DNA of 64,000 nucleotides from Acuticoccus yangtzensis (GCF_001927245.1 NZ_MJUX01000004.1:186001-250000), one strand, 5' to 3'; positions 35,497-44,674 are shown, counted from the first letter of the stretch. The notes: generated from the sequence alone by a model not told the origin. A program made the numbers and translations.

Positions 35497-36735
35497 TCAG
35501 TCTGCCCCGGCCTTTGGTGCGCCGGTAGCCCGCCGCGCCTCATTGCCCGCCTCGCCCGCCGTGTCGCGGATGGCGCTGTCGAAGGCTGACCTTTCGTCCC
35601 CCGTCAGTGCGGCACGGGCGGACTGGATCGCTGTCTCTGCCTCGTCGTCGCGGCCCATGACGCGGTAGGAGCGCACCAGCCGCGCCCACTCGGCCGCCGT
35701 GCCTCCGTCCGCCTCCAGCCGCGCGGCGAGGCCGTCGACCATCGCGCCGATCTGCGCCGCGCGCTCCGCGGCGGGAAGCGCGGCGATGGCGCCCATCGCG
35801 GCCGCGGGCGGCGCGAAATCAGGGCTGGCAGGATCGCCGGAGGGCGGAGTATTCGAGGGCGCATCGCCCGATGGCGTATCAGTTGAAGGCGCACCGCCGG
35901 AGGGCGTATCGCCGGATCGCGCCGTCTCGGCGGCCTGGATCTCGCCGATCTCGGCGCGCGCGATCGGCAGCCAGCTTTCGCTTCCGTCGCTGCCTTCCAG
36001 AAGCGCCCGCCAGCGCCGGGCTGCGGCGATCATGTCGCCCCGCTGCCGGTCGGACACGGCGAGGAAGACCTGCGGCGCGGCGGCATCCGGCTCGGTCGCC
36101 GCCGCCTGTTCGAACAGACCCCGCGCCTCGTCGGTCACGGTGCCGCCGGCGGCGAACATCAACGCCTGGCCGCGCCCGGTCAGGTAGCGCGCGTCCGGTC
36201 CCACCAGGGTGATGGCGCGCTGGTAGGCGTCCGCGGCATCGGCGAACCGGCGCATCCTGAGATAGACCGGCGCGATGGCGGCCCAGCCTTCGCCATCGCC
36301 CGGATCGGCGGTCAGGCGGCGCTCCGCATCGGCGACGAGGTTCGCCGCGTCGCCGGCTCCTGTCGCATCGCGCGAGGCGAGAGGGCGGTCACCATAGCCG
36401 GGCGAGCCGAGCGCGACGTAACCGGCGGCCGCCCCGGCCGGGACGATGAGCAACAGGAGCGCCGCCGTGAGCCACCGCCGCCCGCCGGACGACGGGGCGG
36501 CGCCGCCGCCGCGATGGGCCCGCAACAGGCGGCGCGCCACCTCGGCGCGCGCGGCCTCGGCCTCATCGTCCGGCAGCGTTCCACGGGCGCGATCGGCCTC
36601 GATCTCTTCGAGCTGAGCGGCGTAGATTACCTCGTCCGACCCGCCGAGGGACGGCGCGCCCCCCGCCAGCAAGGGGCGGCAAACAAAGGCCAAAGTGACG
36701 AGCGAGAGCCCGGCGAAGATGATCCACAACACCAT
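35497..36735 (-). CDS. ccmI: Cytochrome c biogenesis protein CcmI (CycH)
   Basis: CcmI chaperones apocytochrome c to the CcmF/CcmH ligation complex. The 412-aa protein has two membrane helices (about 2-24 and 87-109) with the cytoplasmic segment between them typical of the family (VIYAAQLEEIEADRARGTLPDDEAEAARAEVARRLL). A periplasmic TPR domain follows (about 130-265). A five-unit pentapeptide linker (SGDTP-type, about 273-298) precedes a C-terminal helical region. It is 140 bp upstream of ccmE, and the order I-E-F-H is the usual cycHJKL order. Confidence 0.92.
   Translation of the reverse strand: MVLWIIFAGLSLVTLAFVCRPLLAGGAPSLGGSDEVIYAAQLEEIEADRARGTLPDDEAEAARAEVARRLLRAHRGGGAAPSSGGRRWLTAALLLLIVPAGAAAGYVALGSPGYGDRPLASRDATGAGDAANLVADAERRLTADPGDGEGWAAIAPVYLRMRRFADAADAYQRAITLVGPDARYLTGRGQALMFAAGGTVTDEARGLFEQAAATEPDAAAPQVFLAVSDRQRGDMIAAARRWRALLEGSDGSESWLPIARAEIGEIQAAETARSGDTPSGGAPSTDTPSGDAPSNTPPSGDPASPDFAPPAAAMGAIAALPAAERAAQIGAMVDGLAARLEADGGTAAEWARLVRSYRVMGRDDEAETAIQSARAALTGDERSAFDSAIRDTAGEAGNEARRATGAPKAGAD
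35843..35917 (-). repeat. 15-nt tandem repeat inside ccmI
   Basis: Five 15-base units starting at 35843, 35858, 35873, 35888 and 35903 share the GGCGnATCnnCnGAn pattern. They encode pentapeptides such as SGDTP, SGGAP, STDTP and SGDAP in the periplasmic linker. Confidence 0.75.
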
Positions 36736-36915
36736 ACGACTCTACTGATTGGGCCGTCCGCCGAATGCAAGGCCGGATCGCATGAGACGATCCGGCAAAT
36801 TGTCGCCAACGGCCGCCCATCCCACGCCGTGACCCTGCCCGCGCTTCGACCCCGCTTGCGCGGCGACCCTTCCCGCGGGATCGGGCGAGCGCGCCCTACC
36901 GCGGCGGCGCGGCCG

Positions 36916-39681
36916 TCAGCGGCGGCCGGTGACCTTCTGGATCTCTTCGCGGACCAGCCGTTCGACGATGCCGTTGAGATTGGCGTCCAGCCACTCGCGC
37001 AGCATCGGGCGCATCGCCTCCTTCACGAGATCTTCGAGCGGGTTGGTGCCGCGGCTCGGCTCGGCCCCGTCGCGGGCCTGGAGCGAGCGTGACAGCTCCT
37101 CGAACGCGGCGCCGGCCGCAAGACGGGTGGTCTGGCTCATCAAATCGGTCGCCTCCATCGGGGGAGTCTGGTCGCGGGTGAAAGCCGTGTCTCGCAAAGG
37201 GGTCCGCTCCGGCGCGCGATCCTTGGGCGCCGGGCGTCTGGTGACCGGCGCTGCGGCGCGCCCGCCGAGCGGCGCTGGGCCCTGCGCGCCATGGCGCGAG
37301 GACGCGCCGCCCGCCGGCGCCTCGCCTGTCGAGGCCCGCGCCGCGGATGCGGCATTCTTCATCCGCTCCGCCATCGCCTGGAACGTCGGCCGCTGCGCCG
37401 CGTCGCGCACGCGGTCCCAACCGCCGGGCCGCTGCGGCTCCGCCTCCAGCGTGGACGTGGCGGCCGTCTGGCGCAGTTCGGCGGGCGGATGCGCGCGGTC
37501 CGCCTGCGCCGCGTCGCCGGCCTGCTGCCGCTCCCAGGACCGCTTCGCGCTCGGGCTTTCGGTGGCGGACGGGCGGGGTTGCGCGCCCGGGGCCGCGTCG
37601 GACCAGCGGTGGAACGCCGCGCGGGCCGATGGGCTCAGCATCTGCGGCCACACCTCTTGACCGCCCGTCCTCAGCGGCATCGGTGCCTCGGAGCGCCCCT
37701 CGTCATGTCTGTGCTGCGGCGCGGGCTGCGGCGGAGACTGCGCGGGAGCGGACGGCGCGGGCGATGACGCCACGGGGGCGGCCGGCAGGCGTCCGGCATC
37801 GGCGCGCACCGTGCGCGGGGCGAGAGAGCGCATGTCCGGCCAGATGCTGATGGCCTGAGCGAGCGGTGATGCGGTCTGTCCACGCGGCGCCGGGGCTTGT
37901 GCAGAGACCTCGTCCACCCGCTCCGCAGCCGCCGCCGGCCGCGGCAGGAATTCGTCCGCGAGGTCTTCCTCTTCGATGAGGCCGAGATGTTCGCTGAAGT
38001 CGGCGATGGCGATGGGCCCATAGGCGGTGCCGAGCGCGCCAGCGCGAGGATCCTCACCGTCGATCATGCCATCCGCCGCAGCGCCGCCGCCAACCCCTTC
38101 GCTTGGGCTCTGTTCCTCGCCGAGGCTCATGTCCTCGCCGGGTTCCAAATCTTCCCCGATCGAGAGATGCTCGCGGGTCGTCAGGTCCCCGCGGGTCGCC
38201 CCGTCCTCGCTGAGGGCCAGGTCCTCGCCGAGCGCCAGCTTCTCGCCCTGCAAAACCGGAGCGTGCGTGTCCGTCGAGAGGCTGGGCGTGGCGGCGGTGT
38301 CCGCGAAGGCGCTCGCCTCCTCGCCGGCAGCACCGCTCTCGCAGGCTGCGGCGTCTTTATTGGCGCGCGAAGGGGGGGCCGGTTCGCTCACCACGGTCCC
38401 GCTCGTCCCTTCATCGGCGGGCGGAACGGATGCGACGCTCGGCATGGGCGCACCGCGACGCGGCGGAATATCGGCGACGTCGAATTCCGGTTCGGCCTTG
38501 GCCGCGCGGGCGCTGCTCCTCAAGGCGTCGGCGATGCGGCGGGCGGCGACGGTCAGCGGCAGCTTGCGTTGCGGCTGGGGCGGCAGTTCGGCGATGTCCG
38601 GCTCGGACAGAACGCCGTCCGCGCCCTCATCGCCAGCTTCCTCCACCGCTTCAACGGGGCGAACGCGCGGCGTCTCATCGGCGTGGGCGGTCCAGCCGCT
38701 GTCGTCTGCGCTCTCCGGCGCCTCACCGTTCGGCGAATCGAACGCCGCAGGCTCTTCGTCGGCCTCGTCGGCGCGGACATCTTCGTTTTCCGCGGTGTCA
38801 GCCGCCGCCCACGGCGCGTACCAGCCCTCATCGGCCTCGTCCGCGGGTCCGTCGTCCTCGGCCGCCATGTATTCGGCCACCTCGTCGTCGGTCACGGCAT
38901 CATCGGGAAAGCTATCATCGGAAAAGCAATCGTCGGGCAACGGATCGTCAGGGAAGGTCTCGTCGGCGGCCTCGGCTTCGCCCCAGACGGCGGCCTCGTC
39001 GTCGGCCTCGGGTGCGGGCAAGGCGCGCAAACGCGGCGGGGACTGCACGCTCTGGCGCGAGCCGGGGCCGGAAAGCGCCAACGGGCTACGCACCTCGAGA
39101 TCGTCGAGGCCGTCGTCGCCGCTTGCCCAATCGGGCCCGCTGCTCTCGGGCGGGCAGATGAGCGGACCGGCATCATCGCCGTCCTCGGCCGGCACCCGCG
39201 CCCCCTCGCGCCCACCGGCCGCGTGCCAATAGGCGGCGCCGTCGCGCCCGGTCGCGGTCTCCGCGCCATCGCCGAAATCCGCCTCGAAAAGGGGCGACGC
39301 CTCCTCGGTGTCACACTGGTCGATCGCCGCGGCGAAGGCCATGCGGGTCGCCTCGGCGATCGCCTTGTCGGCCTCGGACAACGTCATCTCCGCGGCGGGC
39401 TCTGGCCGGCCCGCACGAGGCGCCGTCCGCCCAGCGTCGGCCCCAGCACTCGCCGGTGCCCTGCCCGCATTGGCGAGCGCGGTGCGGAAGGACCGCTCGA
39501 CGAGCTCCGGCGTCGGATCGAGTGTCTTCACCCGCTTCTTCATGCGCGGCAGCGGCGTGTCGTCGTCGGTCCCGGCCACGTCGTCCGGCGCGGCGTCCTC
39601 GCGGCCTTCCGCGCGACCATGCGCCGTCCGCGGCTCATCGTCGGCGATGATCCTGCGTATAGAGGCCAAGAGGTCATCCAT
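36916..39681 (-). CDS. popZ: Giant PopZ-like polar organising protein (DUF2497)
   Basis: The 921-aa protein has PopZ/DUF2497 signatures at both ends. The N-terminus is MDDLLASIRRIIADDEP, a short helix that recruits partner proteins in Caulobacter PopZ. The C-terminus is LEDLVKEAMRPMLREWLDAN followed by LNGIVERLVREEIQKV, the oligomerisation helices. Between them lie about 800 residues of acidic, Ala/Pro-rich, presumably disordered sequence with pentapeptide (PDD) and hexapeptide (LxxGED) repeats. Caulobacter PopZ is about 177 aa, so the linker is several times longer than usual. The start has a GGGAGAGAG ribosome site. PopZ forms a polar matrix that anchors the chromosome origin and cell-cycle kinases; the assignment rests on the two terminal motifs. 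Confidence 0.8.
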   Translation of the reverse strand: MDDLLASIRRIIADDEPRTAHGRAEGREDAAPDDVAGTDDDTPLPRMKKRVKTLDPTPELVERSFRTALANAGRAPASAGADAGRTAPRAGRPEPAAEMTLSEADKAIAEATRMAFAAAIDQCDTEEASPLFEADFGDGAETATGRDGAAYWHAAGGREGARVPAEDGDDAGPLICPPESSGPDWASGDDGLDDLEVRSPLALSGPGSRQSVQSPPRLRALPAPEADDEAAVWGEAEAADETFPDDPLPDDCFSDDSFPDDAVTDDEVAEYMAAEDDGPADEADEGWYAPWAAADTAENEDVRADEADEEPAAFDSPNGEAPESADDSGWTAHADETPRVRPVEAVEEAGDEGADGVLSEPDIAELPPQPQRKLPLTVAARRIADALRSSARAAKAEPEFDVADIPPRRGAPMPSVASVPPADEGTSGTVVSEPAPPSRANKDAAACESGAAGEEASAFADTAATPSLSTDTHAPVLQGEKLALGEDLALSEDGATRGDLTTREHLSIGEDLEPGEDMSLGEEQSPSEGVGGGAAADGMIDGEDPRAGALGTAYGPIAIADFSEHLGLIEEEDLADEFLPRPAAAAERVDEVSAQAPAPRGQTASPLAQAISIWPDMRSLAPRTVRADAGRLPAAPVASSPAPSAPAQSPPQPAPQHRHDEGRSEAPMPLRTGGQEVWPQMLSPSARAAFHRWSDAAPGAQPRPSATESPSAKRSWERQQAGDAAQADRAHPPAELRQTAATSTLEAEPQRPGGWDRVRDAAQRPTFQAMAERMKNAASAARASTGEAPAGGASSRHGAQGPAPLGGRAAAPVTRRPAPKDRAPERTPLRDTAFTRDQTPPMEATDLMSQTTRLAAGAAFEELSRSLQARDGAEPSRGTNPLEDLVKEAMRPMLREWLDANLNGIVERLVREEIQKVTGRR
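38111..38236 (-). repeat. 18-nt tandem repeat inside the popZ-like gene
   Basis: About seven 18-base units from 38111 to 38236 encode hexapeptides of the type LALGED, LALSED, LSIGED, LEPGED, MSLGEE (residues about 482-524). The two units nearest 38236 are almost identical in DNA. Confidence 0.7.
38881..38970 (-). repeat. 15-nt tandem repeat inside the popZ-like gene
   Basis: Six imperfect 15-base units (starting 38881, 38896, 38911, 38926, 38941, 38956) share an (A/T)TCGTCGG-like core. They encode the acidic pentapeptides FPDDP, LPDDC, FSDDS, FPDDA and VTDDE. Confidence 0.75.
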
Positions 39682-39891
39682 CGCGCTCTCTCCCTGCCAC
39701 GACCAGAAGTGTCACGACGCCGCGGCCGCGAATCGGGGTTACGAACGGAAAGGTAACAGTTGCGTTGCCGCCACTGGGCCGGACTGTCGCGATCGGGCGG
39801 TTTCATTCACAGTTCCGTGGCGCGGCGGCGCTACCGCAGATTGACCCGGTTCGCGCCGCCACGCTCCGATCCACCGCCACGGGAGGCCGCC

Positions 39892-40767
39892 TTGTTCGAC
39901 CTGCGAGACGCCGAGATGCTGCGGGAGGTTGTGCGCGCGGGCGGCTTCCGCGCCGCGGCCGACGCGCTCGGCCTCTCCCAGTCCGCCGTCTCCAACCGCA
40001 TCGCCGCGCTGGAGCGCCGGCTCGGCGTCCTCCTCTTCGACCGCTCGCGGCGGCAGGCCAGCCTCACCCTCGTCGGCCGCCGCATGCTGGAGGAGTGCGA
40101 GCGCCTGATCGCCCTGCGCGACCAGATCGCGGAAGGGATCAGCGGCGCCTCCATCGCCGGGACGCTGCGCCTCGGCGTCGCCGAAACGATCGTCCACACG
40201 CGCCTGCGCAAGATCGTCAAGGTGCTGGGCGAGGCGGCGCCTGCGCTCAGGATCGAGCTGTCGGTCGAGGTGTCGGAGCGCCTCGCCGCCATGCTGGTGG
40301 GCGACGAGATCGACCTTGCGGTGATGCTGCGCCAGTCGGTCCCCGCGGGCGCCACCGGAGGGCCGATCGGCAAGACTTCGCTCGGCTGGTACGCAGCGCC
40401 CGGTCTCGCCCTCGGCAGCGAGCCGCTGAGCCTCGCCGCCCTCGCCCGCCACCCCATCGTCAGCTTCTCGCGCGGGACGCCGCCTTATCGGGAGGTGGAG
40501 CGGCTCTTCGCCCAGCCCGAGATCGACCCGCCCATCCTCCACGGCAGCGCCTCTCTCGCCACCGTTCTGTCGCTGGTGGAGGACGGCCTCGGCATCGGCA
40601 CCCTGCCGGCCGAGATGGTGGCGCGCGACGTCGCCGCCGGGCGCATCGTGCCCGTCGCCGTGGAGCCCGCGCTCGCGCCGTCGGACCTCCACTTCGCGCT
40701 GTGCCGGATGAAGAGCTTGGGGGCCACGCTGGACGGTGCCGTGGCCTCGCTGTGCGAGCCCGAATGA
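39892..40767 (+). CDS. LysR-family transcriptional regulator
   Basis: A 291-aa regulator with an N-terminal winged helix-turn-helix (LREVVRAGGFRAAADALGLSQSAVSNRIAALERRLGVLLFDR) and a periplasmic-binding-like effector domain (about 90-290). The start is a TTG at 39892, supported by a perfect GGGAGG 5 bases upstream and by a normal LysR length; longer frames upstream have no support. A palindrome with a T-N11-A core overlaps its stop codon and precedes the hydro-lyase gene. This suggests it controls the downstream transport/catabolic genes, unusually from a co-directional position. Confidence 0.9.
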   Translation: MFDLRDAEMLREVVRAGGFRAAADALGLSQSAVSNRIAALERRLGVLLFDRSRRQASLTLVGRRMLEECERLIALRDQIAEGISGASIAGTLRLGVAETIVHTRLRKIVKVLGEAAPALRIELSVEVSERLAAMLVGDEIDLAVMLRQSVPAGATGGPIGKTSLGWYAAPGLALGSEPLSLAALARHPIVSFSRGTPPYREVERLFAQPEIDPPILHGSASLATVLSLVEDGLGIGTLPAEMVARDVAAGRIVPVAVEPALAPSDLHFALCRMKSLGATLDGAVASLCEPE

Positions 40768-40783
40768 TCACTTCAAGTGATCA
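40765..40783. promoter_or_regulatory. Palindromic operator candidate (LysR box)
   Basis: TGATCACTT-C-AAGTGATCA is a 19-bp palindrome with perfect 9-bp arms around one central base. It contains the T-N11-A core expected of LysR sites, overlaps the LysR stop codon and lies 56 bp upstream of the hydro-lyase start. A TTGACA follows at 40805-40810, but I see no good -10 at standard spacing. Confidence 0.6.
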
Positions 40784-40839
40784 ATTAGCGGGTCATTTCA
40801 TCCGTTGACAGCATCGGGTATCTATCCAAAGCTCCCCTT

Positions 40840-41739
40840 ATGAACGTCGCTGTGAATGGTCCCTCCGCCGATCCGCATCGGCCTTTCTTCGCCGACCCGG
40901 CGGTGCTTCGCCGCGCCTGCCGCAGCGGCGCCTTCACCGGCCAGACCGCGGGACAATGCCCCGGCGCGCTCCAGGCCAACCTCGTCATGCTGCCCAAGGA
41001 GGCGGCGGACGAGTTCCTCGCCTTCGCCGCGCGCAACGCCAAGCCGTGTCCGTTGGTGGGCGTGTCGGACCCCGGCTCGCCGCACCTTCCCATGGTGGCG
41101 GACGATCTCGACCTGCGCACCGACGTGCCGCTCTACCGCGTCTTCCGCGACGGTGAGGCGGCCGGCGACGTCGCCGACATTACCCACCTGTGGCGGGACG
41201 ATCTCGTCACCTTCGCGCTCGGCTGCTCCTTCTCGTTCGAGGAGGCGCTGATCGCCGAAGGGCTGCCGGTGCGCCACAGCGCCGCCGGACGCAACGTGCC
41301 GATGTACGTGACCAACCGCGCCACCCAGCCCGCCGGCCGGTTCGAGGGGCCGATGGTCGTCTCCATGCGCGCGATGCCGCCGGAGGCCGCGATCCGCGCC
41401 GTCGTCCTCAGCGACCGCCAGCCGATGGCGCATGGCGCGCCTGTCCACATCGGCGATCCCGCCGCGCTCGGCATCGCCGACGTGACGGCGCCCGATTTCG
41501 GCGATCCGCCGGTCATCATGGACGGTGACATCTGCGTTTTCTGGGCCTGCGGGGTGACGCCGCAGCGCGCCCTCAAGGCCGCCAAGGTGCCCTTCGCGAT
41601 CACCCACGCGCCGGGCTTCATGCTGGTCACCGACCTCATCGCCGAGGGGCTGACCACCTTCCCCACCCCGACGAGCCGACGGATCACCCCACCACGCCAT
41701 CCCCCCAACGCGCCAACCTTAGGCCCACCAATCCCGTGA
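40840..41739 (+). CDS. DUF1445 putative hydro-lyase (D-glutamate cyclase-like)
   Basis: A 299-aa cytoplasmic protein of the DUF1445/YcsI family, annotated as putative hydro-lyase; some relatives act as D-glutamate cyclases. Family-like segments are TGQTAGQCPGALQANLVMLP, FALGCSFSFEEALI, VPMYVTNRATQPAGRF, MVVSMRAM and CVFWACGVTPQ followed by APGFMLVTDL. The last 25 residues are Pro-rich and look like an extension. It has no clear ribosome site. It lies 11 bp upstream of dctP, so it is probably co-transcribed with the TRAP transporter and may act on the imported compound. Confidence 0.82.
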   Translation: MNVAVNGPSADPHRPFFADPAVLRRACRSGAFTGQTAGQCPGALQANLVMLPKEAADEFLAFAARNAKPCPLVGVSDPGSPHLPMVADDLDLRTDVPLYRVFRDGEAAGDVADITHLWRDDLVTFALGCSFSFEEALIAEGLPVRHSAAGRNVPMYVTNRATQPAGRFEGPMVVSMRAMPPEAAIRAVVLSDRQPMAHGAPVHIGDPAALGIADVTAPDFGDPPVIMDGDICVFWACGVTPQRALKAAKVPFAITHAPGFMLVTDLIAEGLTTFPTPTSRRITPPRHPPNAPTLGPPIP

Positions 41740-41750
41740 GGAGCTTGCCC

Positions 41751-42821
41751 ATGACTGACCGCCTTGCCGCCTCCCTCCTGGCCGCCACCGCGCTCGGCGC
41801 CCTCGCCGCGGGGTCCGTGCCCGCCGCCGCGCAGGACATCGAGCCCGTCACCCTGTCGGTGGTCGGCTCCTGGTCCAGCCTGCCGCTCCACAAGTCGTTC
41901 GAGGCGCCCTTCTGGACCGAGACGCTGCCCGCCGCCTCCAACGGCGCCATCACCGTGGAGCTGACGACGTTCGACCAGATGGGCGTCGCCGGAAGCGACG
42001 TCTACCGCCTGCTCAGCGACGGCGTGTTCGACGTCGGCACCACGGTGGCCGACTACATCGTCGGCGACGCGCCGGCGCTGGAGGGGCTCGACGTGCCGCT
42101 GGTCGCCACCTCCGCCGAGGACGCGCGGGCGATGGTCGAGGCCGCCTGGCCGATGGTGGAGAAGATCGTCGCGGAGAAGTTCAACGCCAAGCTTCTCACC
42201 ATTTCGCCCTATCCGCCGCAGGTGGTGTTCTGCCGCGGCGAGGTCGCGAGCCTTGCCGATCTCGCCGGCAAGAAGGTCCGCGGCTCCGGCCGCATGACCA
42301 CGAAATTCCTCGACGCGCTTGGGGCGGAGGGCATCAACGTCGCATTCGGCGAGGTGCCGGGCGCCTTGGAACGCGGCGTCGTGGACTGCGCGATCACCGG
42401 TTCCGGCTCCGGCTACAATGCCGGCTGGTGGGAATCGGCCGATACCTTGATGACGCTGCCGCTGGGCGGTTGGGACCCGGTGATCTCGGCCATGAACCTC
42501 GACACCTGGAACGCCCTTCCCGAGGCCACGCAGGAGCTGATCGCAACGCTCGCCAAGGCCGAGCTGGAGACGAAGGCCTGGGAAGGCGCAGCGGCGGCGC
42601 TCGACGGTGACATCGCCTGCCTCACCGGCAACGGCGACTGCCCGATGGGCGACCCCGCCGCGATGACCCTGGTGGAGCCGTCAGACGAGGACATCGCCAC
42701 CGCCGAAGAGGTGCTGAAGACCGAGGTGCTCCCCGACTGGGCCGAGCGGGCCGGGCCGGACGCCACCGCCGCCTGGAACGCCAGCGTCGGCGATGTCGTC
42801 GGCGTCAAGCTCGGCGAATAA
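41751..42821 (+). CDS. TRAP transporter substrate-binding protein DctP (first system)
   Basis: A periplasmic binding protein of a tripartite ATP-independent transporter. The 356-aa precursor has a signal peptide (cleavage near A27/Q28). The mature part has the DctP fold, including SPYPPQVVFCRGEVASLADLAGKKVR-type elements and the arginine that usually salt-bridges a substrate carboxylate (KKVRGSGR). Its second half ends with a cysteine pair (IACLTGNGDCP). AGGAG lies 7 bases before the ATG. It is followed directly by dctQ and dctM. The ligand is unknown; an organic acid is likely from the family. Confidence 0.9.
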   Translation: MTDRLAASLLAATALGALAAGSVPAAAQDIEPVTLSVVGSWSSLPLHKSFEAPFWTETLPAASNGAITVELTTFDQMGVAGSDVYRLLSDGVFDVGTTVADYIVGDAPALEGLDVPLVATSAEDARAMVEAAWPMVEKIVAEKFNAKLLTISPYPPQVVFCRGEVASLADLAGKKVRGSGRMTTKFLDALGAEGINVAFGEVPGALERGVVDCAITGSGSGYNAGWWESADTLMTLPLGGWDPVISAMNLDTWNALPEATQELIATLAKAELETKAWEGAAAALDGDIACLTGNGDCPMGDPAAMTLVEPSDEDIATAEEVLKTEVLPDWAERAGPDATAAWNASVGDVVGVKLGE

Positions 42822-42824
42822 GAG

Positions 42825-43403
42825 TTGGCGTCGCGCGGGCCCACCACGGATGGCGTGGTCCGCGCCGTCCACCTCCTGCAACGGACCAACCGGGCGATGG
42901 CCGTCCTCCTCGGCATCGCCCTCCTCGCCACCGCCGCGCTGATCCTTGCCGAGGTGACGATGCGCGCCACCTCCGCCGGCATGCTCGGCGGCACCGACGA
43001 GATTTCCGGCTACGTGATGGCCGGTGTCGCCGCGTGGGGCTTCGCCTACGCGCTGCTGGAGCGGGCGCACGTGCGCATCGACATCCTGCACCGCCGTCTG
43101 CCGCCGCGGGGTCGCGCCGCGCTCGACCTTCTGTCCATCGCCTCGCTCGCGACCGTCGCCGGCCTCGTCGCCTTCCACGGCTGGGGCGTGCTCGCCAAGA
43201 CGATCGCCCGAAGCAGCCGCTCCAACACCGCGCTGGAGGTGCCGCTGTGGATCCCGCAGTCCATCTGGCTCGGCGGCTGGGTGTGGTTCACACTGTCCGC
43301 GCTGGCGCTTCTCGTGGCGGCCTCCGTGCTGGTCGCGGCGGGTGAGCGAGAGGCGGCAGAGCGCGCCGTCGGCCTCGTCACCGAGGCGGAGGAGCTGGCA
43401 TGA
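42825..43403 (+). CDS. TRAP transporter small permease DctQ (first system)
   Basis: A 192-aa membrane protein with the four-helix DctQ layout (helices around 26-44, 62-80, 100-120 and 145-167, including ISGYVMAGVAAWGFAYALLERAHVRIDIL). The start is a TTG at 42825, three bases after the dctP stop, with AAGAG overlapping that stop codon. Its own stop overlaps the dctM ATG as ATGA. It stabilises the permease complex. Confidence 0.87.
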   Translation: MASRGPTTDGVVRAVHLLQRTNRAMAVLLGIALLATAALILAEVTMRATSAGMLGGTDEISGYVMAGVAAWGFAYALLERAHVRIDILHRRLPPRGRAALDLLSIASLATVAGLVAFHGWGVLAKTIARSSRSNTALEVPLWIPQSIWLGGWVWFTLSALALLVAASVLVAAGEREAAERAVGLVTEAEELA

Positions 43404-44674
43404 TCGGCGGCGTCACCGCGGGCCTCTTCGCGCTCCTCGCGTTGTCGCTGCCGGTCGGCGTCGTCCTCTTCCTGCTCGGCGTCGGGGTGGACCAGTTCGG
43501 CTCGGCCTTCCCGCTCATCCGTGGTCTCGGCCAGGTGGTGTGGTCGGCGATGAACTCGTCCCTCCTCATCGCCATCCCCTTCTTCATCCTCCTCGGCGAA
43601 GTGCTCGTCCATGCCGGCGTCGCGGAGCGCACCTACAGGGCGCTCAACGCCTGGCTCTCGTGGCTTCCCGGCGGGCTCATCCACGCCAATATCGGCACCG
43701 CGACGATGTTTTCTGCCACGTCCGGCTCGTCGGTCGCCACCGCCGCGACGGTTGCGACCGTGGCGATGCCGCAGGCCGAAAAGCTCGGCTACGACCAGCG
43801 CCTGTTCGCCGGGTCGATCGCCGCGGGCGGCACGCTCGGCATCATGATCCCGCCGTCGATCAACCTCATCGTCTACGGCTTCCTGACAGAGACATCGATC
43901 CCGCGCCTTTTCCTCGCGGGGCTCGTCCCCGGCCTGCTGCTGGCGCTTGGCTTCATCGTCCTGACCGCGATCATCTGCACGCTGCGGCCGGAGCTCGGCG
44001 GCCCGGCCACGAAGGCGACATGGGGTGAGCGGCTGCGCGGCCTCACCGCGCTGGGGCCGATCGTCGTCCTCTTCGGCGCCGTAGTCGGCTCGATCTATGC
44101 CGGATGGGCGACACCTACGGAGGCGGCGGCGCTCGGCGTCGCGATGGCCTTCCTCATCGCCGCCGTGCAATCCGGCATCCGCTGGGGCTGGGTGCGCCAG
44201 GCGCTTCTCGGCACGGTGAAGGTGACGGCGATGCTGGTCTTCGTCATCGCCGCGGCGTCCTTCCTCAATTATTGCCTGGCCGCGGCGGGGCTGGGGCGGC
44301 AGCTCAGCGCCATGCTGACGGGGCTGGAATTCGGCCCGCTCGCCACCCTTCTCGTCATCGTCGCCCTCTACATCGTCCTCGGCTTCTTCATCGAGACGCT
44401 GTCTCTGATGGTGGCGACGATCCCCATCGTGGTGCCGATCATCGCCGGGTTCGGCTACGACACGGTGTGGTTCGGCATCCTCCTCATCCTCCTCATCGAG
44501 ATGGCGCTGATCACGCCGCCGGTCGGCCTCAACCTCTACGTCGTCCACGGCGCCCGCAAATCGGGGCGATTGTCGGACGTGATGGTGGGGGCCTTCCCCT
44601 ACGTTCTCGTCATGCTGGCGATGGCGGGGCTTCTCATCGCGGTGCCGGGCCTTGCCCTCTGGCTGCCGGGGTGA
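43400..44674 (+). CDS. TRAP transporter large permease DctM (first system)
   Basis: A 424-aa polytopic permease with the elevator-type DctM fold. It has AIPFFILLGEVLVHAGVAER, SATSGSSVATAATVATVAMP, the conserved GTLGIMIPPSINLIVYG loop, and a mirrored second half ending in EMALITPPVGLNLYVVHG. It is translationally coupled to dctQ. It moves solute with a sodium or proton gradient. Confidence 0.94.
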   Translation: MIGGVTAGLFALLALSLPVGVVLFLLGVGVDQFGSAFPLIRGLGQVVWSAMNSSLLIAIPFFILLGEVLVHAGVAERTYRALNAWLSWLPGGLIHANIGTATMFSATSGSSVATAATVATVAMPQAEKLGYDQRLFAGSIAAGGTLGIMIPPSINLIVYGFLTETSIPRLFLAGLVPGLLLALGFIVLTAIICTLRPELGGPATKATWGERLRGLTALGPIVVLFGAVVGSIYAGWATPTEAAALGVAMAFLIAAVQSGIRWGWVRQALLGTVKVTAMLVFVIAAASFLNYCLAAAGLGRQLSAMLTGLEFGPLATLLVIVALYIVLGFFIETLSLMVATIPIVVPIIAGFGYDTVWFGILLILLIEMALITPPVGLNLYVVHGARKSGRLSDVMVGAFPYVLVMLAMAGLLIAVPGLALWLPG

